NCBI GenBank assembly: GCA_040756905.1
Contig: JBFLYD010000023.1
Location: 1 to 64,000, forward strand
Direction of reading: 5' to 3'
Source: Acidobacteriota bacterium
GTDB taxonomy: Bacteria; Acidobacteriota; Aminicenantia; JBFLYD01
DNA length: 64,000 nt
This document shows, in pieces, positions 35,460-44,371 of this stretch. A program made the position numbers and the translations under genes. The notes under the pieces are model-generated. The model had not been told where the DNA came from. It worked only from the letters and a program-made list of their open reading frames with translations, and ran no database searches. The first letter of the stretch is position 1; every line of letters starts with the position of its first letter.

Positions 35460-35563
35460 TAACACAAACGCAATATATAATTTGTAGGGCAACCCTTTAG
35501 GGTTGCTTGATGCAAGGCTAAAGCCTTGCCCTACATGTAAAAATATTTTGTGCGTTTGTATTA
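35460..35563. repeat. MITE-like palindromic repeat sharing its core with 1323-1481
   Basis: Outer arms are TAACACAAACGCA (35460) and TGCGTTTGTATTA (35551-35563). The inner arms are TGTAGGGCAA/TTGCCCTACA, with the core GCAAGGCTAAAGCCTTGC. The inner arms and core match the repeat near 1357-1457. The outer arm TGCGTTTGTATTA also occurs alone at 1311-1323, at the end of the IS110 element. It ends 2 bases before the stop codon of the zinc-ribbon gene. Confidence 0.75.
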
Positions 35564-35565
35564 GA

Positions 35566-35856
35566 TTACTGGGATATTATCTTTTTCTTTCGTTTGTTTT
35601 TTATTCTTCCGATAAAATAGATAATTACTCCGATGCCGAATAAAATTGAGCCAAAAAACCTTGAAAAATAGTGAAAAATTGCGATGGCGCTCAATATTAT
35701 TAAAATTCCTATTCCCTGAATATTTTTTCCTGATTTTAAATTCTGGTATATTATTCTATCAGCTTCAGTGAGCTGATGTCCACATTTTCTGCAATAATTA
35801 AAATCTATATCTAACTTCTGAATGTTTCCGCATTTTTTGCATTGAACCAGTGTCAT
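35566..35856 (-). CDS. Small zinc-ribbon membrane protein, unknown
   Basis: From the ATG at 35856 the protein has 96 residues. The zinc ribbon shows CKKCGN near its start and CRKCGHQL about 14 residues later. Two hydrophobic segments (about 47-65 and 68-85) and a Lys/Arg-rich tail follow. The frame is open upstream to 35982, but those 42 codons are translated from the repeat at 35850-35945 and are not believed; the ATG itself sits in a repeat arm (GTGACATGACAC). The gene has no obvious ribosome site. It is bracketed by inverted repeats, so it may be a passenger or a remnant. Confidence 0.6.
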   Translation of the reverse strand: MTLVQCKKCGNIQKLDIDFNYCRKCGHQLTEADRIIYQNLKSGKNIQGIGILIILSAIAIFHYFSRFFGSILFGIGVIIYFIGRIKNKRKKKIISQ

Positions 35857-35945
35857 GTCACTTAAAAACTTTTCGTTGTTTTGATGTGACACGACACTTT
35901 CCCTCTGGGGGCAAGCCCCCCTTAGACGCTTCGCTGAGCACCCCT
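35850..35945. repeat. Inverted repeat copy B flanking the zinc-ribbon gene
   Basis: A 48-base palindrome with arms GTGTCATGTCAC/GTGACACGACAC (35850-35897) is followed by TTTCCCTCTGGGGGCAAG and CTTAGACGCTTCGCTGAGCA. It is the reverse-complement counterpart of 35362-35459. Further out, CCCTTCAGTGTGCTTT at about 35986 is also inverted relative to AAAGCACACTGAAGGG at about 35166. The symmetry therefore extends over about 830 bases. Confidence 0.75.
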
Positions 35946-36061
35946 TCCGAGCCATTGGTCTCGGGAGGAAGCTTCTTCCCAATACCCCTTCAGTGTGCTT
36001 TTTAAGAAATTATTCACCTTTGAAGATATATCTTGGATCGCACACTCCCATCTAATAAAAT

Positions 36062-36144
36062 GCCGAGGAGGGGACTCGAACCCCTACGAGTTTTCACTCA
36101 CTGACACCTCAAATCAGCGTGTCTACCAGTTCCACCACCCCGGC
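36062..36144 (-). tRNA. tRNA-Leu (anticodon GAG)
   Basis: The minus strand folds into a class II tRNA. The acceptor stem is GCCGGGG/CTCGGC-type pairing, the D-arm is GTGGAACTGGTAGACAC, and the anticodon loop is TTGAGGT with GAG. A long variable arm (GTGAGTGAAAACTC) and T-arm AGGGG-TTCGAGT-CCCCT follow. CCA is not encoded. It lies 8 bases after secG and probably comes from the same transcript. Confidence 0.94.
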
Positions 36145-36152
36145 TCATTTTT

Positions 36153-36464
36153 TTAATTTTTGGGTAAATTCTTTTGAGGACTGGGAATACTCTGGGTTTG
36201 AGAAACCTTTTCCCCTTTCACAACTGATTCAGGTCCCCTTGCAGAAAATATCCATAGACTTAAAGAACTAATCATAAAAAGAACTGCCAGTACAGTGGTA
36301 ATTTTAGATAATAGAGTGGCTGCACCTCTGGGACCAAAAAAAGTTTGACTTCCAACACCACCAAAAGCACCTGCAAGATCTGCACTCTTTCCTGATTGAA
36401 GTAGCACTGCAATTATAAGTAATATACTGATTATTATATGGAATACAGTAATCAAAACTACCAA
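36153..36464 (-). CDS. secG: Preprotein translocase subunit SecG
   Basis: This 103-residue protein has the SecG pattern: a first membrane helix, the polar LLQSGKSADLAGAFGGVGSQ loop, then GPRGAATLLSKITTVLAVLFM as the second helix. A Ser/Pro/Lys-rich tail follows. SecG assists the SecYE channel in the inner membrane. Order tpiA-secG-tRNA-Leu is common. The start overlaps the end of tpiA by 7 bases. Confidence 0.93.
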   Translation of the reverse strand: MVVLITVFHIIISILLIIAVLLQSGKSADLAGAFGGVGSQTFFGPRGAATLLSKITTVLAVLFMISSLSLWIFSARGPESVVKGEKVSQTQSIPSPQKNLPKN

Positions 36465-37246
36465 GTCTTTCCCTCCTTTTCTCTTTGAGCTTCAATTGCT
36501 TTACGTACTATTTCACAGAAGGAATTGGATTTTAGGGATGCTCCTCCGACCAATACTCCATCAACATCCTTTTGAATTATCAATGGGTAAATATTGTCTT
36601 CCTTCACTGAACCACCGTAAATTATTATAGCACAGGATGAAGTTTCATTTCCATATCTTTTTTCAAGATTTTTTCTTATAAATAGATGCATTTCTTCTGC
36701 TTGTTCAGGGGTTGCATTTACTCCTGTTCCTATTGCCCATATTGGTTCGTATGCGATTATAATTTTCTGGATGTCTTCCCCTGTTAAATTCTTCAATGAA
36801 TCTTCAATTTGGCACTCAATTTTTTCGTATAATAACCCTTTTTCTCTTTCTTCAAGAGTTTCGCCAATGCATACGATGGGTATAAGATTATTTCTTATAC
36901 ACGAGATAATTTTTTTATTTACTAGATCATCATCTTCTTTAAGAATAGTCCTTCTTTCTGAATGTCCTACAATAGAAAATTCACATCCTGCATCTTTTAT
37001 CATCAGAGGTGATATTTCTCCTGTAAATGGCCCCCATTCATAACAGAAAACATCCTGGGCTCCAAGTTTTATGTTTCGATTCAGTATAATTTTTTCTACC
37101 TCATATAAACTTGTAAAAGGAGGTATTAATATAATAAGAGCATCTTCAACTTCTTTAAGAGATTCTGATATTTCTTTTGAAAGAGAGATGGATTCAGAAA
37201 TTGTATTATGCATCTTCCAGTTTCCAGCGATTATCGGTTTTTTCAT
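36458..37246 (-). CDS. tpiA: Triosephosphate isomerase
   Basis: This 262-residue TIM barrel interconverts dihydroxyacetone phosphate and glyceraldehyde 3-phosphate. Visible residues are the N-terminal IAGNWKMH (catalytic Lys), the catalytic His in SIVGHSERR, and the catalytic Glu with hinge loop in AYEPIWAIGTG. IIYGGSVKEDN and DGVLVGGASLK are the phosphate-binding segments. It overlaps pgk by 4 bases and secG by 7 bases. Confidence 0.96.
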   Translation of the reverse strand: MKKPIIAGNWKMHNTISESISLSKEISESLKEVEDALIILIPPFTSLYEVEKIILNRNIKLGAQDVFCYEWGPFTGEISPLMIKDAGCEFSIVGHSERRTILKEDDDLVNKKIISCIRNNLIPIVCIGETLEEREKGLLYEKIECQIEDSLKNLTGEDIQKIIIAYEPIWAIGTGVNATPEQAEEMHLFIRKNLEKRYGNETSSCAIIIYGGSVKEDNIYPLIIQKDVDGVLVGGASLKSNSFCEIVRKAIEAQREKEGKTW

Positions 37247-38424
37247 TGTTTCTCCTTGAGAACTTTTATACCAGGTAGCTCAATTCCAGAAAGGAATTCA
37301 AGGGAGGCTCCTCCTCCTGTGGATACATGGGAAATTTTTTCAGCTACCCTTGCTTTGGATATGGCAGAAACTGTATCTCCTCCTCCAACGATTGAAAAAG
37401 CAGTGGAAAATGCAATTGCTTTTGCTATTTCTGTTGTCCCTCTTGAAAAAATGTCTTTCTCAAAAACTCCCATTGGACCATTCCAGATAATCGTCTTACC
37501 CTGCTTTATCTCTTCAGAAAAATTTTTTAGTGTTTCATCTCCAATATCAAATCCCATGTATCCTTCAGGTATTGGGGTTTTAGTTTCAATTATTTCATTA
37601 TCATCGATTCCTTTTGCAACTATATGGTCTATTGGAAGAAGAAATTTAATTCCTCTCTTCCTCACCAATTCAAGGATTTTACTGATATTTCCGAATTGGT
37701 CTTCTTCTACAATTGATTTTCCAACTTCTTCACCTTTAAATTTCAAAAAGCTATATGCCATAGCTCCGCCAATGATTATAGAATCAGAAAAATTAATTAA
37801 ATTTTTTAACACGGGAATTTTATCTTTTATTTTGGCACCACCAAGTATTGTAACTAAGGGTTTCTCAGGCGAGACTATAGCTTTACTCAGATTGGAGATC
37901 TCTTTTTCCATCAGGAATCCAATTGCCAGCTCGGAAACAAATTTTGGTATACCCACGATTGAGGCGTGGGCTCTATGAGAAGCAGAAAAAGCATCGTTAA
38001 CATAAATATCGATGTTTTTTGAAAGGTCTCTTGAAAAGTCTTCATCATTATCTGTTTCCTGTTTATAAAATCTGAGATTTTCAAGGAGTAGTATTTCTCC
38101 ATTTTTTAATTTTGCTTTTTCTTCATCAACCTTAATTCCGATTACATCAGGAACAAATTTAATCTTATCTCCATAAATTTCCTTGAGTCTGTTAAAAACT
38201 GGTTTAAGTGAGAATTCATCTTTAAATATTCCTTCTGGTCTTCCAAGATGGGAGCCTACTATGATTTTAACTTGATTGTTCAGAAGATAATCAATTGTTG
38301 GAATAGATTCTCTTATCCTTGTATCATCGGTAATCATTTTTTTTTCGTCGATTGGAACATTAAAATCCACTCTAAGGAATACTCTCTTTCCAGAAATAAC
38401 AATATCTTTTATTGATTTTATCAT
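37243..38424 (-). CDS. pgk: Phosphoglycerate kinase
   Basis: This 393-residue monomeric kinase makes ATP from 1,3-bisphosphoglycerate. The N-terminal domain has RVFLRVDFNVP, SHLGRPEG and VNDAFSASHRAHAS. The C-terminal domain has TILGGAKIKDKIPVL, WNGPMGVFEKD and FSIVGGGDTVSAI. Length is standard. It lies 10 bases after gap and overlaps tpiA, giving a gap-pgk-tpiA glycolytic operon on the minus strand. Confidence 0.97.
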   Translation of the reverse strand: MIKSIKDIVISGKRVFLRVDFNVPIDEKKMITDDTRIRESIPTIDYLLNNQVKIIVGSHLGRPEGIFKDEFSLKPVFNRLKEIYGDKIKFVPDVIGIKVDEEKAKLKNGEILLLENLRFYKQETDNDEDFSRDLSKNIDIYVNDAFSASHRAHASIVGIPKFVSELAIGFLMEKEISNLSKAIVSPEKPLVTILGGAKIKDKIPVLKNLINFSDSIIIGGAMAYSFLKFKGEEVGKSIVEEDQFGNISKILELVRKRGIKFLLPIDHIVAKGIDDNEIIETKTPIPEGYMGFDIGDETLKNFSEEIKQGKTIIWNGPMGVFEKDIFSRGTTEIAKAIAFSTAFSIVGGGDTVSAISKARVAEKISHVSTGGGASLEFLSGIELPGIKVLKEKQ

Positions 38425-38434
38425 GAGTGCTCCT

Positions 38435-39492
<1,058 letters not shown>

Positions 39493-39547
39493 GAGGTTAG
39501 TCTCTTATTTTTCTTATCTAATAACTTCTTTTTTTAATTGATTTTGA

Positions 39548-39553
39548 TATAAT
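39548..39553 (+). promoter_or_regulatory. -10 box close to the nnr start, possibly leaderless
   Basis: A perfect TATAAT ends 9 bases before the ATG at 39563, and no Shine-Dalgarno sequence lies between. Transcription from this box would begin at or within a few bases of the start codon. No good -35 box was seen. Confidence 0.35.
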
Positions 39554-39562
39554 TTTGATATT

Positions 39563-41119
39563 ATGAAAATATTGAACTCAGAACAGATGAGAGAAATTGA
39601 CAGGAAAGCAATTGAGGAAATTGGAATACCTGGGGTAGTTTTAATGGAAAACGCGGGAAGGAATACATATCATGAAATTGTAAAAAGGATTCCTCATATC
39701 CAGAAAAAGAAGGTTTCAATCCTATGCGGGAAGGGAAACAATGGTGGAGATGGATTTGTTATATGCAGGTATTTATTGAAATCGGGTAATTCACCGAGAG
39801 TGTACCTGTTCGCTAAAAAAGAAGAATTAAGAGGAGATGCAAAAATAAACTTTGAAATTATCGATAAAATGCGCGCAAACATAATAGAAATTATAGATAA
39901 AAATCAATGGAGAAAAGAGAAAGATATTATTTTCAACTCTGATGTAATAATAGATGCTCTTTTTGGAACTGGGCTTAAAAGTGAATTGGGAAATTTCTGG
40001 AGAGAAGTTTTTGATTGTTTAAAAGATTCACCGGCTTTTAAAGTCTCAGTGGATATCCCATCAGGCTTATCATCGGATACTTTTTTACTTCAAGGACCAT
40101 GCTTTAAAGCTGACCTTACAGTGACAATGGCAGCTTTAAAAATTCCCCATGTATTCTCACCTGCCTCTGAATATGCAGGAGAGGTTGTTGTAGCAGATAT
40201 CGGTGTACCTGATTTTCTATTCGATAAAGAAGATTATTTTTTAGAGCTAACAGATCTAAATGCAATAAAAAGAGGAAAATTATTTTTAAAGCGTAAAATG
40301 AATTCTCATAAAGGAGATTATGGTCATCTTCTAATCGTTGCTGGATCGCTTGGGAAAACAGGAGCTGCAGTAATGGCAGGGAGGTCTGCATTAAAAATTG
40401 GGGCTGGACTTGTAACAATAGCTGCTCCCAAAAGCTGCATTCCAATAATTGCATCATCTTGTGAAGAAATAATGACCTATCCAGCAGAGGAAACTGAGGA
40501 AGGCACTATTTCAGAAAATTCTTTTGAAAACATTTTAGAGTTTTCTAAAGATAAAGATGTTTGTGTAATTGGTCCGGGTCTTTCAACAAATCCGTCTACA
40601 TGCAGTTTAGTATTAAAATTGTTAGAGAAAATCGAAACCCCTCTCATTGTTGATGCTGATGGCCTGAACTGTCTTTCTTTAAAAATGCAGGAACTGAAGA
40701 ACAGAAAAAGTGCAACAGTTTTAACTCCCCACCCTGGAGAGATGGCAAGGATTCTTAAATTGAGTGCAAAAAAGATTTTAGATAACAGAATAAGTATTGT
40801 GAGAGATTACTGTTTGCAAAATAGACTTTATTTAGTATTAAAAGGCTGGAGAACTCTAATTGGTTCAAACGATGGAAAAGTTTATGTCAATCCCACCGGA
40901 AATCCAGGGATGGCAACTGCAGGCTCCGGGGATGTTCTTTCAGGGATAATAGGAGGCATTCTAGCCCAGGGTGAGGATATTCTTAATGCATTGATAAAAG
41001 GTGTATACATTCATGGGTTATGCGGAGACCTTGCAGCAAAAAAATTCGGGGAAAAATCCCTCATTGCAGGAGATATAATAGACTGTATTCCTGAAGCCAT
41101 AAAAGAAATTGAAAGCTGA
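39563..41119 (+). CDS. nnr: Bifunctional NAD(P)H-hydrate epimerase/dehydratase
   Basis: This 518-residue fusion repairs damaged NAD(P)H. The N-terminal YjeF_N epimerase domain (about 1-215) shows MENAGRN, ILCGKGNNGGDGFVICRYL and IIDALFGTGL. The C-terminal ribokinase-like ADP/ATP-dependent dehydratase domain (about 235-510) has KGDYGHLLIVAGSLGKTGA, ADGLNCLS, LTPHPGEMARIL and NPGMATAGSGDVLSG. Length is normal for the fused bacterial enzyme. The ATG lies just after a TATAAT box without a ribosome site. The stop overlaps tsaE by 11 bases. Confidence 0.95.
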   Translation: MKILNSEQMREIDRKAIEEIGIPGVVLMENAGRNTYHEIVKRIPHIQKKKVSILCGKGNNGGDGFVICRYLLKSGNSPRVYLFAKKEELRGDAKINFEIIDKMRANIIEIIDKNQWRKEKDIIFNSDVIIDALFGTGLKSELGNFWREVFDCLKDSPAFKVSVDIPSGLSSDTFLLQGPCFKADLTVTMAALKIPHVFSPASEYAGEVVVADIGVPDFLFDKEDYFLELTDLNAIKRGKLFLKRKMNSHKGDYGHLLIVAGSLGKTGAAVMAGRSALKIGAGLVTIAAPKSCIPIIASSCEEIMTYPAEETEEGTISENSFENILEFSKDKDVCVIGPGLSTNPSTCSLVLKLLEKIETPLIVDADGLNCLSLKMQELKNRKSATVLTPHPGEMARILKLSAKKILDNRISIVRDYCLQNRLYLVLKGWRTLIGSNDGKVYVNPTGNPGMATAGSGDVLSGIIGGILAQGEDILNALIKGVYIHGLCGDLAAKKFGEKSLIAGDIIDCIPEAIKEIES

Positions 41120-41537
41120 AACCTATTTATCCTGGTCAGAAGAAGAAACAATTAAAATTGGTGAAAAAGTTGCATCTTCCCTCAAAGGAGATGAGGTAGT
41201 TTTTCTCCAGGGAGAACTTGGATGTGGAAAGACTGTTTTTGTAAAAGGTATTGCTAAAGGATTGGGTTTTAAAAAAATTGATTTTGTAACAAGTCCATCG
41301 TATGTTTTATTGAATATATACGATGCAAAATATCCAATATATCATTTTGACCTTTACAGGCTGGAGAGAAGCAGAGATATAGCAGGTTTAGATTGGGAAG
41401 ATTACATCGGGAAAGGCATTGTAGTGGTGGAGTGGTCTGAAAAGATAGAATTTAAATTGAGACAGAAAATACTCCTTATAAAATTTTTCATGGAAGATGA
41501 GGTGAGGAAAATTACAATAAAAACTATTAAAGGCTGA
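41109..41537 (+). CDS. tsaE: tRNA threonylcarbamoyladenosine biosynthesis ATPase TsaE
   Basis: This 142-residue protein has Walker A GELGCGKTVFVKGIAKGLG (about residues 36-54), SPSYVLLNIY and YHFDLYRLER. These are the TsaE signatures, with IVVVEWSEK as the Walker B-side strand. It works with TsaD/TsaB in t6A formation at position 37 of ANN-decoding tRNAs. Start is a TTG overlapping the end of nnr, a gene order seen in many bacteria. It converges with thiE. Confidence 0.94.
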   Translation: MKAETYLSWSEEETIKIGEKVASSLKGDEVVFLQGELGCGKTVFVKGIAKGLGFKKIDFVTSPSYVLLNIYDAKYPIYHFDLYRLERSRDIAGLDWEDYIGKGIVVVEWSEKIEFKLRQKILLIKFFMEDEVRKITIKTIKG

Positions 41538-41545
41538 GTGTCGTG

Positions 41546-42202
41546 TCACCTAAATTCTCTCAGGTTTTTGGTTTCTTCTATTATTTTCAGTAATTCTTTC
41601 GTTGCTTTATAAGGTTCTGAAGAAGCCATAATAGCAGATACAACAGCTACTCCATCAACCCCTCTTTTTATTACTTCTCTAACATTTTCTCTGTTTATCC
41701 CTCCTATCGCTATAAGAGGAGCCTTGACATATCTCCTCATTTTTTCAAGTCCATCGAGCCCGATTGGAGTTCTTATATCAACTTTTGTTGGAGTGAAGAA
41801 TATTGGACCTGCTGCGATGTAATCAGCACCTTTGTTCTGAGCTTCGATTGCTTCTTCCACATTGTTTGCCGATACTCCTATTATCTTCCTTTTTCCGAGA
41901 ATTTTTCTTGCATATTCAATCGGCAAATCATTCTGACCCAGATGAACTCCTTCAGCATTAACTGCAGAAGCTATATCACATCTATTGTTAATTATAAGAG
42001 GGATATTTTTTGCTGAAAGAATCTCTTTCAGTTTATTCGCTTTCGCGATAAATTCTCTATCCGAAATATTTATTTCTCTCAATTGAACGATTGTTACTCC
42101 AGCTTCTACAGCTTCTTTTATTACTTCAAAAAAATCTCTCTCCCCAATTATAGTATTGTCTGTTACCAGATAAAGGAAGAAATTTGCTTTTATTTTTCTC
42201 AA
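41546..42202 (-). CDS. thiE: Thiamine-phosphate synthase ThiE
   Basis: This 218-residue TIM barrel joins the thiazole phosphate and pyrimidine pyrophosphate halves of thiamine. Motifs are FLYLVTDN, AGVTIVQLRE, LIINNRCDIA, GVHLGQNDLP, GVSANNVEEA, YIAAGPIFFTPTK and LIAIGGINRENV. Translation seems to begin at TTG (42202) without a clear ribosome site. It stands alone on the minus strand, converging on tsaE with an 8-base gap. Its stop lies in a GTGTCGTGTCAC stretch like the repeat arm at 35886-35897. The Thi4 at 53593 could supply its thiazole substrate. Confidence 0.93.
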   Translation of the reverse strand: MRKIKANFFLYLVTDNTIIGERDFFEVIKEAVEAGVTIVQLREINISDREFIAKANKLKEILSAKNIPLIINNRCDIASAVNAEGVHLGQNDLPIEYARKILGKRKIIGVSANNVEEAIEAQNKGADYIAAGPIFFTPTKVDIRTPIGLDGLEKMRRYVKAPLIAIGGINRENVREVIKRGVDGVAVVSAIMASSEPYKATKELLKIIEETKNLREFR

Positions 42203-42357
42203 GATTATTCTAATTTAATCTCTTCCATAAAAATTTTTTCATCAAAAATTTTTTAGATGTGTATTTTAAAACATAATTCATTTTTTTCCAATTGCTCAAT
42301 GAATTTATTTGACTTGGGTTAGCTTATAATTTACACTTGTATGAAGCAGGAGGAAAA

Positions 42358-43071
42358 ATGAGTAAAGATTCAGAGGTTAAGATAAATGGAAAAGAAATTG
42401 ACGTTAATGAAATCATGGATACGATAAGGAAAAGAATTGAAGAGAGAAAAGCAAAAGGAGTAATGGTTGAAAAAGATTTGGAAAAAATTGAAGAAGCAGA
42501 ATTGAAGCCATGGGCTGATCATATGGAGATAATGAGTTTTTATGAACAACACATTTTTCCAGAATTTGAAAAAGAAACAGAAGAGGATACATCATTGACC
42601 GAAGTTCCTGAACCAGAATCCGGTGAGATTGAAGCTTCGAAAAGAATGGAGGAAGAAGAAAGAGTTGAAACCCAGATACCTGAGACAAGAGGAATAAAAA
42701 GTTTAATAAAAAAATTTTTTAGAATACCATCTCCACTTATTAGCCATTTTTTCATGTTTTACATGAGGCCTTATTTTCTTTCTCTCCAGCATGGGATTGA
42801 ATCTTTGCAATCTGCTTTACAGGATAATGTTAACTCAATTATTAACAATATTAATTCTATAAATCGTTCAATTGAATACATAAGAAGAAATTCTCAGAGG
42901 TCTGTGGAATATATCAAATTATTACACAATCTTTCGAACAACCTGGTTGTTGAAATAAGTAAGCTAAAAGTAGAGGTTGATTCATTGAGAAATAGAATAA
43001 TTACCCTTGAGAACAAAGTGGAACTCGTGGAAAAAAGAGAAAGGATTCTTGAGGATAAGATAAGAGATTAA
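42358..43071 (+). CDS. Coiled-coil protein at the head of a glycosyltransferase cluster, unknown
   Basis: The ATG at 42358 follows a perfect AGGAGG and gives 237 residues. The N-terminus KINGKEIDVNEIMDTIRKRI resembles short N-terminal segments (I-D-V-x-E-I-M..I+..I) that I have seen in proteins of O-antigen clusters. A central acidic linker (about 75-115) is followed by a short hydrophobic patch (FFMFYMRPYFLSL). The last 90 residues are a long amphipathic coiled coil (NSIINNINSINRSIEYIRRN, then VEISKLKVEVDSLRNRI). It probably acts as an oligomerising scaffold or chain-length/assembly partner for the four transferases. That role is inference. Confidence 0.6.
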   Translation: MSKDSEVKINGKEIDVNEIMDTIRKRIEERKAKGVMVEKDLEKIEEAELKPWADHMEIMSFYEQHIFPEFEKETEEDTSLTEVPEPESGEIEASKRMEEEERVETQIPETRGIKSLIKKFFRIPSPLISHFFMFYMRPYFLSLQHGIESLQSALQDNVNSIINNINSINRSIEYIRRNSQRSVEYIKLLHNLSNNLVVEISKLKVEVDSLRNRIITLENKVELVEKRERILEDKIRD

Positions 43072-43189
43072 GAGAATTTACTATTACGTAAAAATATTTA
43101 GAATGTTTCTTAAAGGCATACCAGTATTTAAGGCTTTTATTATACTAAAGAGTTAAGGTTAATAACCGATGAGAAATAAATGAGAGCAG

Positions 43190-44371
43190 ATGAGTAAGTT
43201 GCAGGTTGCTTTTGCTGTTCAGAGGTATGGGTTGGAAGTAAATGGAGGAGCTGAACTTCATGCCAGACTTGTAGCCGAACATATGAATAGACACTGGGAG
43301 ATACAAGTTTTAACATCCTGCGCCCTTGACTATATCACATGGAGAGATTTTTATAAAAAAGGCATTGATAGGGTTAATTCGATTAAAATTTTAAGATTCC
43401 CGGTGAGAAAAGAGAGAAACCTTGAGAGATTTGCTCGAATCCAGGAAAAAATATTTCAGAACGAACACAGTGTTTCTGATGAAATAGACTGGATAAACGA
43501 AAATGGTCCCTACTGTCCAGATCTCATAAAATGGCTGGAAAAACACAGAAATGATTTTAATTATTTTATTTTTTTTAGTTACAGATATTATCATTCATAC
43601 TGGGGGATAAACTCTATTCCTGAGAAAAGTATTCTGGTTCCAACGGCAGAGCATGATGAGGTTCTTTACATGAGGGTTTTCAGGGATATTTTCAAAAATG
43701 CGAGAGGGATTATTTACAATTCATTAGAAGAAAAAGAATTGATAAACAATATTTCTAAAAATTTTGATGTTCCTTCTGACATAGTAGGTTTAGGAATAAA
43801 CAAGTTTGCTGATATAAATCCTGAAAGATTCAGAAAAAAATACAGGATAGAGGATGAGTTTATCGTATATGTAGGAAGGATTGATGAGAATAAGGGATGC
43901 AAAGAACTTTTCGAATATTTTTTAGAATATAAAAAAAGAAAAAAAGGTAATGTAAAATTAATCTTAATTGGAAGTCCTGTGATGAGAATTCCCCAGAACA
44001 AAGATTTAATCTATTTAGGTTTTATTCCAGAAGAGGATAAATGGGATGCTCTTGCAGCTTCTTCGTTTTTAATAATGCCTTCATTCTATGAAAGTCTATC
44101 GATTGTAACATTAGAAGCATGGGCAGCAGAAAAACCTGTTCTTGTTAATGGTAAATGTGAAGTTTTAAAAGGGCAGGCTTTAAGGTCAAATGCTGGCCTC
44201 TTTTATACAAATTATGAGGAATTCGAAGAATGTATGGAATTTTTATTGAAAAATAGAGACTTTAACATTTCCATGGGGAAAAACGGGAAGGAATATTATG
44301 AGAATAATTACAGATGGGAAATCATAGAGTCCAAGTATTTGAAACTGATTGAAAGAATAACGGAGACTTGA
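43190..44371 (+). CDS. GT4-family glycosyltransferase, subtype A copy 1
   Basis: This 393-residue GT-B enzyme begins VAFAVQRYGLEVNGGAELHA and has the donor-binding half VYVGRIDENKGCKELFEYF. The GT4 E-x7-E region is PSFYESLSIVTLEAWAAEKP. It is clearly paralogous to the gene at 46502: both have the start QRYG-E, the DYI-W-FYK-G segment and a long HSV-DEI-W-E-GP stretch. It starts 118 bases after the coiled-coil gene, with a GAGCAG-type weak ribosome site, and overlaps the next gene by 4 bases. Sugar and acceptor unknown. Confidence 0.85.
   Translation: MSKLQVAFAVQRYGLEVNGGAELHARLVAEHMNRHWEIQVLTSCALDYITWRDFYKKGIDRVNSIKILRFPVRKERNLERFARIQEKIFQNEHSVSDEIDWINENGPYCPDLIKWLEKHRNDFNYFIFFSYRYYHSYWGINSIPEKSILVPTAEHDEVLYMRVFRDIFKNARGIIYNSLEEKELINNISKNFDVPSDIVGLGINKFADINPERFRKKYRIEDEFIVYVGRIDENKGCKELFEYFLEYKKRKKGNVKLILIGSPVMRIPQNKDLIYLGFIPEEDKWDALAASSFLIMPSFYESLSIVTLEAWAAEKPVLVNGKCEVLKGQALRSNAGLFYTNYEEFEECMEFLLKNRDFNISMGKNGKEYYENNYRWEIIESKYLKLIERITET

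Noticed and set aside
35857-35982. N-terminal extension of the zinc-ribbon protein
   Set aside because: These codons are entirely repeat sequence that is also found non-coding at 35362-35459.
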